Positions 8,326-15,553 of a DNA stretch of 52,703 nucleotides are shown here, in pieces. Both the position numbers and the translations under genes were made by a program. This stretch comes from Pseudomonadota bacterium. Lineage in GTDB: Bacteria > Pseudomonadota > Gammaproteobacteria > Legionellales > Legionellaceae. The stretch's first letter is position 1. Every line of letters starts with the position of its first letter. Below the pieces are notes generated by a model, which was given only the letters and a program-made list of their open reading frames with translations, ran no database searches and was not told where the DNA came from. The stretch covers positions 1 through 52,703 of the forward strand of contig JAIUOG010000003.1 of NCBI GenBank assembly GCA_020161725.1. The letters are read 5' to 3'.

Positions 8326-9213
8326 TTAGCTCCACGAATACCAATACTGTTTCAGTATTTTTTTTGCGTCTCTTTTCAGGAATGGCGAGATAAATTCGCT
8401 TTCGAATCGAAATAAAGTGCCATTATCTTTTTTTCGCAAAAAATGAATATACACATTGGGGTTTTTTAGAACAGCAACAGCCAGACATTGTAATCCATTA
8501 TTGCTGATAAGGTCAGAAGTAAAAGCAAATGCTTGGACTTTCGTTACATCTATCAGCTTATTGGCAAAATAAACCGCACTCTCATCGTCTATTCCGCAAC
8601 GATATAAATGAAGATCTTTCAATTTTTTATTTTTTGCGAAAAGATCCGCAAAATACATCACTCCCTTTTCATTAAAGGTACCATGGTATAGTTCCAGTGA
8701 GTTTAAATTTTTAGAATTAGATAATTTATTAGCCAATATTTTTATAGTACTTGCCTGCTTGGTTCGCACTACTGAAAGAGCAACATGTTTAAGACTGGGA
8801 CTTTTTTCTATCCAATCGCCCAAATGAAGCAGCGCTTCATCATAATAATGTTCTTCATTAAGGCTCCCTGTTAACCTTACTTCAGTAATTTTTTGATTAT
8901 CAAGCAAATTTTTTGCTAGCGAAGTAATAAATTCAGGTGATGAATGGCAACCCAATATTATTTTTTTTAACCCTTTATTTGTTGCAAGAATGTTAGGTAA
9001 TTCAGCAATTGCTGACTGTGTAAGCGGATAGGGTGCATAATCAAAGTTATAATCTATTTTAGTAACCGATGTATTATCAGCCAGTGCTTTTATAAGAGAA
9101 CTATTTTCCTCTTCTGAATAATTTTCAGGATAATAGGTTTTCATTATTGGGCTATTATTTTCTATATGAGCTAGTGCAGTTTTATAGCTAGGTGGTGTAC
9201 TAGATCTCCACAT
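8326..9213 (-). CDS. leucine-rich-repeat protein of the ribonuclease-inhibitor type
   Basis: A 295-residue protein without a signal peptide. From about residue 40 to 250 it shows repeating blocks of the RNI/NLR kind: a short beta stretch then a helix with ALADN-, LPNILATNKGLKKIILGC-, LANKLSNSKNLNSLELYHG- and FADLFAKNKKLKDLHLYRCG-like units spaced about 28 residues apart. Such repeats are usual in eukaryotic protein-interaction modules and in secreted effectors of intracellular bacteria. The last 45 residues are basic and non-repeat (LRKKDNGTLFRFESEF onward). It stands alone between repeat-bearing gaps. A Dot/Icm-type effector role is plausible but unproven. I recognise no catalytic domain. 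Confidence 0.8.
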   Translation of the reverse strand: MWRSSTPPSYKTALAHIENNSPIMKTYYPENYSEEENSSLIKALADNTSVTKIDYNFDYAPYPLTQSAIAELPNILATNKGLKKIILGCHSSPEFITSLAKNLLDNQKITEVRLTGSLNEEHYYDEALLHLGDWIEKSPSLKHVALSVVRTKQASTIKILANKLSNSKNLNSLELYHGTFNEKGVMYFADLFAKNKKLKDLHLYRCGIDDESAVYFANKLIDVTKVQAFAFTSDLISNNGLQCLAVAVLKNPNVYIHFLRKKDNGTLFRFESEFISPFLKRDAKKILKQYWYSWS

Positions 9214-9356
9214 TCTTCTATTCTCTTGTTATGGCCTAGAGTAGCTGCATAATATTGCATAAATTGAATCCAAATGCAATTAAAAACGCCAGGCATCAGA
9301 ACCTGAGCGATGATAAGTTGATTACATTTTAAATGGTTTTTTCAAAATGCTAGTTT

Positions 9357-9959
9357 TTAAAAAGGGCTATTTCGCGATTTTAACCAACCAGCAATGCTGT
9401 ATCGTACCTTTTTCGTTGTAGCAACCTCATGAGGTAATTCACTATTAAAGCAAATAAAACGGTTAGGTTTAGGACTCAGAATTTTTATTAATTCATCGTT
9501 TTGATTATATAGTTTTAATTCACCACCAAAATCATCTTGCCATTCGGAATTAAGATAAAAAACCGTAGATATACGCCTAGAATTTGTATTTTTAAACTGG
9601 TCTACATGTTTTTTATAAAAAGACGCTGGTTGATAAACTGCAAAATGGGCTTCAATCTCAGCAATACCTAAAAATAAGCTCTGGTTTAATTGGCTTGCAA
9701 TAGCTGATAATTGAGTTAAATAAAAAGCGACTGCTTGATTTTCCTGATAGGAATCAAGCCAACATATTTTATCATTGCGAATATGAAAAGCCTCCTGGCT
9801 TTCAACTTGGTTACCGACTTTGGCTGCTTTAAATTGATTATCATCCTCTAAAGAAAGGCAAAATGTTCTAAGCGCCTGAAAATAATTATCATCTAAAAAA
9901 TTATCAATTACATGAAACCCTTGCTCTACAAGGGCTTCGTCAAAATTAAATTTTAACAA
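9357..9959 (-). CDS. 2-oxoglutarate/Fe(II)-dependent oxygenase, prolyl 4-hydroxylase-like
   Basis: A 200-residue cytoplasmic oxygenase with the double-stranded beta-helix core in the C-terminal half. The iron-binding triad is His118-x-Asp120 (KKHVDQF) and His177 (ELPHEV). Arg186 in VRYSIAGWL is placed to bind 2-oxoglutarate. RRISTVFYLNSEWQDDFGGE is characteristic of the prolyl 4-hydroxylase alpha-type (P4Hc) subfamily. It probably hydroxylates a protein or small molecule, and the substrate is unknown. It is a single gene, and the gap upstream holds a large palindromic repeat. Confidence 0.85.
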   Translation of the reverse strand: MLKFNFDEALVEQGFHVIDNFLDDNYFQALRTFCLSLEDDNQFKAAKVGNQVESQEAFHIRNDKICWLDSYQENQAVAFYLTQLSAIASQLNQSLFLGIAEIEAHFAVYQPASFYKKHVDQFKNTNSRRISTVFYLNSEWQDDFGGELKLYNQNDELIKILSPKPNRFICFNSELPHEVATTKKVRYSIAGWLKSRNSPF

Positions 9960-10297
9960 AGAGGCACCAATTTATAAAAAAGATGATTAATATTATTGCA
10001 TTTATCAAGCCTTCGCTAGACATATCCGTGATCATGCAAAAAGCCATGTGTTAGACGAGTTGATTTTTTTGATCTTCGCATTTTTAAAAGAGAGTTATAG
10101 AACGTTTTATTGCGCACTTTTAAAAATGCAAGGGGGCAAAAACGTAATAGACTAGAAATAGCCTTTTGCATGATCTTGGGTATAAAAGTATATTGTTTAA
10201 CTAATCAAATGCCTTCAGTCTCTATGCTTAGCAGCTTGCTCACGGAGCACTGGTTTGGGCGTAGGTAAAATAAACTGGCTCTTTTGTTTCACCATCA
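9960..10297. repeat. gap filled mainly by a full-length family 1 palindrome (10021-10185)
   Basis: No coding sequence is seen here. About 165 bp (10021-10185) form an imperfect inverted repeat. The left arm begins TATCCGTGATCATGCAAAAA and the reverse complement of the right arm begins TATACCCAAGATCATGCAAA. Both arms run inward to GCATTTTTAAAAG around a near-palindromic centre GTTATAGAACGTTTTATTGC. It shares the segment GTTGATTTTTTTGATCTTCG and the centre with the copy at 17491-17587. The rest of the gap shows nothing recognisable. Confidence 0.65.
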
Positions 10298-12505
10298 TTA
10301 ATTATTTAATAACTTATTTGCATACTGTAGACGCTTGGCAACAATAGTCACAATACCCCTATGAAAGGCAGCCGCCAATTGCGGTTTTTCCTGGGTTAGG
10401 CGCTCTAACGCATTGGCATCTAAACGGTAAGTTAGGCAATCTTCCGCAGCGATTACTGTTGCTGAACGCTTTTGGTGTAAATAAATAGCCATTTCTCCCA
10501 CTATAGTGCCAGCAAGAATTTTACGTAACCTACGCTGGCCACCGTGGCCATCATCTTGTACTATTTCAAGTGTTCCTTTAGCAAGCCAAAACATTTCTTC
10601 ACCTAGCTCACCCTCTCTACAAATCACATCCCCTTTAGAAAAAGGCAAAAGTTTCGCATAACTTAACAAAAGCTCTGGGTTATCGATATCAGGAAATTCT
10701 GCATGGAATAAAGAAATAGACTCAGAGGAATTGGTTTGGCTATTAGTCACTAATAATTGATTTTCAACCCATTCTAAAGCGTGGTCTAAATCTTTGAAAA
10801 TCATATATTCAGGAATACCCTTTTCTTTACCCAGTAAATGATTGATTTCTTGCTCAATTAAACTGGGTAGACTGGTAAAAAGAAGCTGAATATTTTGTTG
10901 AGCTGCTCGATATAATAATTTAACAAAGGCCATAGAGCCTGAAATTTCAATGCCTGTGACTTGATTAAAATTAAGAATAACATAGCGCTTAGGTACATCT
11001 TCTTGCTTTTTAACCTTCGATTTTGGCTTGTTTTTCTGCACGGCTTTTAAAACATTATTAGTTAACTCATCCACATTGCCAAAAAATAAATACCCCCTAA
11101 CATTCACAACCAATAAACTATCACCAAACCGCTCTAAGACTTGGTTATCTCTTTCATTACGATTCACATGGCTACGTATAAAAGTGCCCGGCAGCATGGA
11201 ATTAATTACAGGAATTCGGCTGTAACGTACAAAGAAAATCACTAAGGAAAGCAAAAGACCAGCAACAATACCCGATAAAACACCCTGCATAATAACCACA
11301 GCCGTGATAATCAAAACAATGCCATAATCAGTCCAGGATATCTTTCTTTTAATATCGACTAACCATTCCAACATAAAATCGATACCGATATAAAGTAAAA
11401 AGCCTGAAAAAAGAAATTTGGGTAAGTAAGTAAGAGGAGCTGTTCCTATCAGTAATAAGGCCAAACAAACAAAAGAGGCGATAATACCGACTGCTCTTGA
11501 TTTTGTATCAAGCTTATAATTCATTTGGGTAAAAGATAAATAAAAATAACCGCTAAATCCACCTACTAAAGCGACTAAACCATTTGCAAAACCCGTAGTA
11601 CATAATTCCCGTCGTACAGCAATACTTTGTTTCGATAAAGTTTCAAAACTAGAAATATTTAAAAGCATACTAATAACACTTAACAAAACAACAGCACAAT
11701 AACTTGGCCAATAATTAGTTAATAAAGACCATTGCACATTATTATCTAATGCTGCTGTTGGCAATAAGGGCAAGCTTTCAGTAGGCAAGGGACCCACCAT
11801 AAGGCTTTGAACCTTTGCCTCAGTTAAACTGATATTAAATAGATATAAATAAAGATAAAAAAGACTGAATCCTGCGATTAGCATTAAGGGCAAAATATTA
11901 ATTTTGGTATAAAAACGTTTCAAAAGGGCGATAGCAAAGCCAAAAGCAAGTGGTAACATCCATTCTTTGGAGGATAAAATATAATGAAATACACCATCCG
12001 CATTATGCTTTCCTGATAAAGATTCAAAGGTACTAATCACAATTAGCCAGCCAGTGCCTGCTAAAAACCCACCGATAACAGGATAAGGAATATAACGGAT
12101 TAATTTACCCCAGCCCATAATGCCAAACAAATACATGAAAAATCCCAGTAAGAATGACATTAAACTCATTGCGGCAATCACTGTGGGAATAGGATTAATA
12201 GAGGGAGTATAATGTTGAATATGTTCAGCAATGGAATTAGCGACTAAAGCAGCCAATACAACAAAAGTGGCTTGCAACCCTGCGATAGTAACTTCCGTGG
12301 AACTGAAAATAGCAACAATAAGCGCTAAAATAAAAGCACCGATTAAACTTGCTGAAATACCTAAGGCAAGATAATTAGCTAGGTTATCTTTATAAACTAA
12401 AAATGCATAAGACACAGAAAAAACAGCAAGTATACAGCCAAGCAGAAGGCCAGTAGATAGGATACGAACAGGATTTTGTAAGCGCTCTATAATCGATTTG
12501 CCCAT
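10298..12505 (-). CDS. SulP-family anion transporter with STAS and cyclic-nucleotide-binding domains
   Basis: A 735-residue inner-membrane protein. Residues about 15-440 are the multi-helix SulP/SLC26 transport domain. About 455-590 is the cytoplasmic STAS domain (VVNVRGYLFFGNVDELTN, then RYVILNFNQVTGIEISG). About 620-735 is a cNMP-binding beta-roll with a phosphate-binding cassette GEMAIYLHQKRSATV, keeping the key Glu and Arg. SulP proteins carry sulfate, bicarbonate, dicarboxylates or chloride. Most bacterial members end after STAS, so this one carries an extra cyclic-nucleotide sensor. The cassette suggests cAMP or cGMP gates transport, and a CHASE2-cyclase is coded at 37166. The transported anion is unknown. 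It ends just after the repeat-bearing gap. Confidence 0.92.
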   Translation of the reverse strand: MGKSIIERLQNPVRILSTGLLLGCILAVFSVSYAFLVYKDNLANYLALGISASLIGAFILALIVAIFSSTEVTIAGLQATFVVLAALVANSIAEHIQHYTPSINPIPTVIAAMSLMSFLLGFFMYLFGIMGWGKLIRYIPYPVIGGFLAGTGWLIVISTFESLSGKHNADGVFHYILSSKEWMLPLAFGFAIALLKRFYTKINILPLMLIAGFSLFYLYLYLFNISLTEAKVQSLMVGPLPTESLPLLPTAALDNNVQWSLLTNYWPSYCAVVLLSVISMLLNISSFETLSKQSIAVRRELCTTGFANGLVALVGGFSGYFYLSFTQMNYKLDTKSRAVGIIASFVCLALLLIGTAPLTYLPKFLFSGFLLYIGIDFMLEWLVDIKRKISWTDYGIVLIITAVVIMQGVLSGIVAGLLLSLVIFFVRYSRIPVINSMLPGTFIRSHVNRNERDNQVLERFGDSLLVVNVRGYLFFGNVDELTNNVLKAVQKNKPKSKVKKQEDVPKRYVILNFNQVTGIEISGSMAFVKLLYRAAQQNIQLLFTSLPSLIEQEINHLLGKEKGIPEYMIFKDLDHALEWVENQLLVTNSQTNSSESISLFHAEFPDIDNPELLLSYAKLLPFSKGDVICREGELGEEMFWLAKGTLEIVQDDGHGGQRRLRKILAGTIVGEMAIYLHQKRSATVIAAEDCLTYRLDANALERLTQEKPQLAAAFHRGIVTIVAKRLQYANKLLNN

Positions 12506-12586
12506 TAAGATACCTGTTATACCAATTATTAATGATTATAGGTTATATACTGCGATTTCTTTTATTTAAAAATTAAACATTAGAGT

Positions 12587-12619
12587 AAAAAAGCTTATCA
12601 ACCATAAAGATTGATAAGC
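12587..12619 (-). terminator. rho-independent terminator of the secreted-protein gene at 12628
   Basis: On the minus strand, 9 nt after the stop, a perfect 9-bp stem GCTTATCAA / TTGATAAGC (arms 12593-12601 and 12611-12619) is followed directly by six T residues (complement of 12587-12592). This separates the gene pair 12628-13843 from the SulP gene. Confidence 0.85.
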
Positions 12620-12627
12620 CTTATCAA

Positions 12628-13095
12628 TTAGGGCAGTGAAGAAACAACCGTAATATCTAATTGATCCGCAACCGTAGGCTGTGAACATAGGAACGGATCT
12701 GGCGAACGTAAATCAACAGCTACTTTACAAATAGCAGGACCACCTGTATATCGCCCAGGTTTATTCGCAAAAAATTGCATACATAAATTACAAGATTGAC
12801 CTGGCTGTAAGGTAAAGACATTTTGACAAGCATTTGCGGCTAAAGCGGGTGAAAACATGCAGTTGGGATCTTGTGCTACTGAATTTTGAAGTACTCTAGT
12901 TAAAGTACGAGTAACTCCCGTCATGTTTGTCACACGATAATCGATAAAAACCACACTCATATCGACTGTTTGGCGATTTGTACCCGGATTAATGACTTCT
13001 ATTTTAAATTTAGCTTGATCAGCATAGAGTTGTTTACCAAATAAAGATAAAAGACAGCCAAGCACAATAAGTGATTTTAATAAAATACGGTTCAT
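12628..13095 (-). CDS. secreted cysteine-rich protein of unknown function
   Basis: A 155-residue protein with a Sec signal peptide (NRILLKSLIVLGCLLSLFGK, probable cleavage after LYA). The mature part has six cysteines in NCMFS, NACQN, QSCNLCMQF, AICKV and FLCSQ contexts, suggesting disulfides in the periplasm or outside the cell. The beta-rich pattern VFIDYRVTNMTGVTRTL ... LQPGQSC looks like an immunoglobulin-like fold found in small secreted Legionella proteins. It lies 13 nt downstream of the outer membrane protein gene, with a strong terminator after it, so the two form an operon. I do not recognise a function. Confidence 0.8.
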   Translation of the reverse strand: MNRILLKSLIVLGCLLSLFGKQLYADQAKFKIEVINPGTNRQTVDMSVVFIDYRVTNMTGVTRTLTRVLQNSVAQDPNCMFSPALAANACQNVFTLQPGQSCNLCMQFFANKPGRYTGGPAICKVAVDLRSPDPFLCSQPTVADQLDITVVSSLP

Positions 13096-13108
13096 TGAAA
13101 AATCCTTT

Positions 13109-13843
13109 TTAAATTAGGTAACTTACGCCAAATAATAATTGGTGGGTATAAAGATGCCTTAAAGACAAACCATTATTGGTAGTTTGACCAAAAGCAGGTC
13201 CTAAATAACTCTTACCCCAATCAGCGAATTCATAACCAATACTAGCGGCCCAATGATCACCAGCTGGAATTTGCGCACCAATTCCTAATTGATAAGTAAA
13301 TGTCGTTTCTGCAGTAGAGCGGAATGGAGGCGCTGGTATTTCGGGGTAAAGTAAAGGCGTGATTTTGAATTTGTAACTATCATTGAATCCAACCCCCATA
13401 GAACCACTAATATAAGGGATAATCGGATAGCCAAAATCTTTTAATAGCTTACCTTTTACTGCAACGTAGGAATGGTTAATTTTGTAATTATAACGGTAAT
13501 TAGCAAAAGCAGGATTGGCGTCTTCATAGATTTGCCCACCAAGGTTAGCATCACCCGCATAACCTGCAGCAAGACCTAATTGACCCCATAAATCATCTTG
13601 AATACCTTGTTGTAGACCTAAAAATAGTTCTAAATTACCTAAGGCATCTTTTTTAGGGCGAGCAACATAACCTTTTACAAGATCAGGCTCTAAAGCAATA
13701 ACTTGAGTTTTACCCGCATCGTAGAAACCAGGTCCGCCGCTTGCAGTAAAAACCCAATGTCTATCAAGAGTATCACCCATTGTGCCGGCCCAAAGTGCAC
13801 TACAACATAAATAACCTAGTGCGAATACAACCTTTCCTTTCAT
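13109..13843 (-). CDS. outer membrane beta-barrel protein
   Basis: A 244-residue protein with a signal peptide ending ALWAGTMGD; the A-G-T-M-G junction is common in Legionella outer membrane proteins. The mature chain alternates aromatic/hydrophobic and polar residues in about eight strand-like stretches (for example NYRYNYKINHSYVAVKGKLL, HWAASIGYEFADWGKSYLG) and ends with a beta-signal-like LLFGVSYLI. It resembles small eight-stranded OmpW/OprF-type barrels. It is co-transcribed with the Cys-rich secreted protein. The ligand or role is unknown. Confidence 0.85.
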   Translation of the reverse strand: MKGKVVFALGYLCCSALWAGTMGDTLDRHWVFTASGGPGFYDAGKTQVIALEPDLVKGYVARPKKDALGNLELFLGLQQGIQDDLWGQLGLAAGYAGDANLGGQIYEDANPAFANYRYNYKINHSYVAVKGKLLKDFGYPIIPYISGSMGVGFNDSYKFKITPLLYPEIPAPPFRSTAETTFTYQLGIGAQIPAGDHWAASIGYEFADWGKSYLGPAFGQTTNNGLSLRHLYTHQLLFGVSYLI

Positions 13844-13967
13844 GTTTCATCCTTAAACTACAGTTATTGCATTTGATTGGTTAGTCTAACAAAATTAGTA
13901 AATGAAGCAAGATTCCTTTTTCAATCTTTGGAGGCTAACAAGCTGTTTTTTCAACTAAATACCCCTC

Positions 13968-14162
13968 TTAATTAAGCCGCCATATTTTTTCTTTATAAAT
14001 CATAAAAACATGAAAGTCGCTATCTAAATTTAATTGTTTGAATTGAGCAGACTGAATATCCAAACCACCCGTATAAGTACCAAAAGCAGCCTTTCTTATC
14101 AATCGAAAAATAGCATTCTCTTTAATTGGCCCTCTACAAGCAGAATTAATAATAAATTGAAT
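13968..14162 (-). pseudogene. possible C-terminal remnant of a decayed gene
   Basis: Within the 503-nt space between the outer membrane protein gene and bcp, the minus strand has an open frame of about 60 codons ending at TAA 13968-13970, with no start codon. It reads like real protein (NSACRGPIKENAIF, then AAFGTYTGGLDIQSAQF and a FMIYKEKIWRLN end), but a stop lies directly upstream in frame. It may be the tail of a truncated gene. I do not recognise the family. The rest of the gap (13844-13967) shows nothing. Confidence 0.3.
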
Positions 14163-14186
14163 CCGTACATTAAGTGAGCCTTAAAC

Positions 14187-14339
14187 TTAGAGCACAAAAA
14201 AGGTCATATAAAAATAAAGACTTAACATGCCAACTAAGGGAATAACTAAAAAGCCTAAAAAAACATGAACATGTCTTCTATTTTCAGCAGAACTTCGATA
14301 AAAATGCAGCATTCTTTTAAAAAAAGATGTCTTTTTCAT
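14187..14339 (-). CDS. 50-residue membrane protein downstream of bcp
   Basis: A short ORF starting at ATG 14339, 8 nt after the bcp stop, with TAGGAA 7 nt before the start. The product begins MKKTSFFKRMLHFYRSSAEN, continues RRHVHVF, and then has one hydrophobic helix (LGFLVIPLVGMLSLYFYMTF). The basic N-terminus predicts a cytoplasmic N-end. Position and ribosome binding site suggest co-transcription with bcp. I know no named family. The gene is supported by context and composition only. Confidence 0.55.
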   Translation of the reverse strand: MKKTSFFKRMLHFYRSSAENRRHVHVFLGFLVIPLVGMLSLYFYMTFFVL

Positions 14340-14347
14340 ATAAGTTC

Positions 14348-14818
14348 CTATTTGGCTTCTAAACTTTTTAAAGTATTAATAATCTCATCTACATGGCCTT
14401 CTATTTTTACTTTGCGCCATTCTGCTCTTAATATGCCTTTTTCGTCAAAAATAAAAGTACTACGCTCTATACCTCTAACTTGTTTGCCATACATATTTTT
14501 CATTTTAATGAGGTCGAAATAATTACAAATTTCCTCCTCGGTATCACTAATTAATTCGAAAGGAAATTCCTCTTTGCATTTGAACTTTTCATGCGCTTTT
14601 AAACTATCTCTGGAGATACCTAAAACCTCTGCATTGAGTTTTTTAATTTCAGCATAACTATCACGAAAATTTTGCCCTTCCACAGTACAACCAGGGGTTG
14701 CATCTCTAGGATAAAAATAAAGAATTAACCATTTACCCTCATAATCGCTAAATTTAGCCTGTAGGTTGCTGGTTAACTGCAATGGGAAATCCTTTAATTT
14801 CTCGCCTATTTTTATCAT
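14348..14818 (-). CDS. bcp: thioredoxin-dependent thiol peroxidase, Bcp/PrxQ
   Basis: A 156-residue cytoplasmic peroxiredoxin that reduces hydrogen peroxide and organic hydroperoxides with thioredoxin as donor. The active-site motif is YFYPRDATPGCT, with the peroxidatic Cys at residue 44. The E. coli-type resolving Cys five residues later is missing (GCTVEGQ), but Cys81 in the helix after GISRDSLKAHEKF lies where the Xylella-type PrxQ enzymes have their resolving Cys, so an atypical 2-Cys mechanism is likely. The promoter is probably TATAGA at 14851-14856, 33 nt before the start, on the end of a dispersed palindrome shared with divergent smpB. Confidence 0.93.
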   Translation of the reverse strand: MIKIGEKLKDFPLQLTSNLQAKFSDYEGKWLILYFYPRDATPGCTVEGQNFRDSYAEIKKLNAEVLGISRDSLKAHEKFKCKEEFPFELISDTEEEICNYFDLIKMKNMYGKQVRGIERSTFIFDEKGILRAEWRKVKIEGHVDEIINTLKSLEAK

Positions 14819-14850
14819 TAATATCCCCTTTATAAATGCAAAAAAACAAT

Positions 14851-14938
14851 TCTATACCCAAAATCTTTTAAAATGCGAGTTTTTGAACACTTTCATTTTT
14901 CGAAGTCTAATAGCATTTTGACCTATCTCTTGTATAAT
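14851..14938. repeat. family 1 palindromic repeat between divergent bcp and smpB
   Basis: The left end is TATACCCAAAATCTTTTAAA followed by ATGCGA. The reverse complement of the right end is ATTATACAAGAGATAGGTCA followed by AAATGCTA. Both ends contribute -10-like boxes pointing outward: TATAGA (minus, 14851-14856) for bcp and TATAAT (plus, 14933-14938) for smpB, 33 and 35 nt from the respective start codons. No clear -35 hexamer at normal spacing is seen. Confidence 0.55.
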
Positions 14939-14973
14939 CTTCCTTTTTAGCTAGAAAAGCGTTAGAAATTGCG

Positions 14974-15444
14974 ATGACTCATAAAAAAGGCGATAACACT
15001 ATCGCCCAAAATAAAAAAGCCCGTTTTGATTATTTTATTGAGACTGAATTCGAAGCAGGTTTAGTCTTACAAGGCTGGGAAGTAAAAAGCTTACGTGCCG
15101 GAAAGGTTAATCTTTCCGATGCGCATGTCATTGTAAAATATGGCGAAGCTTTTTTATTGGGTTCACAAATTCAACCCTTACAAACAGCAGCAAGCCATCT
15201 TTTTCCTGAAGCGAATAGAACGCGTAAATTATTACTAAACCGAAACGAGTTAAACACGTTAATAGGTAGTGTTGAAAGGCAAGGTTACACCATTGTCCCC
15301 TTAGCTTTATATTGGAAAAACAATCGCGTAAAAATCAAAGTGGCTTTAGCTAAGGGTAAAAAAACACATGATAAACGCGATAGCATCAAAGATAGAGATT
15401 GGCAGCGCGATAAAGAACGATTGATGAAAAAACACAGCCGTTAG
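14974..15444 (+). CDS. smpB: SsrA-binding protein SmpB
   Basis: A 156-residue OB-fold RNA-binding protein that delivers tmRNA to stalled ribosomes in trans-translation. The family core is clear: [40 protein letters not shown], and the basic C-terminal tail [20 protein letters not shown] which enters the mRNA channel. Length is standard. A TATAAT lies 35 nt upstream on the end of a palindromic repeat. The tmRNA gene is not in this window. Confidence 0.97.
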   Translation: MTHKKGDNTIAQNKKARFDYFIETEFEAGLVLQGWEVKSLRAGKVNLSDAHVIVKYGEAFLLGSQIQPLQTAASHLFPEANRTRKLLLNRNELNTLIGSVERQGYTIVPLALYWKNNRVKIKVALAKGKKTHDKRDSIKDRDWQRDKERLMKKHSR

Positions 15445-15553
15445 CTTAATAGTTAAATATCTTAACGATATTAATCAAATTCATTTTACCAAGTCCTTTT
15501 TTCTATTCTATAGTTGATAGATAAAGTGATGAACGCATCGAGGAGCCATTATT

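Noticed and set aside
14265..14522. Plus-strand 85-codon ORF
   Set aside because: It runs antisense to bcp and to the 50-aa gene; low-complexity Ser/Phe-rich composition.
15445..15553. Possible glmS ribozyme leader
   Set aside because: The interval between smpB and glmS is too short and lacks the ribozyme core; such ribozymes belong to Gram-positive bacteria.
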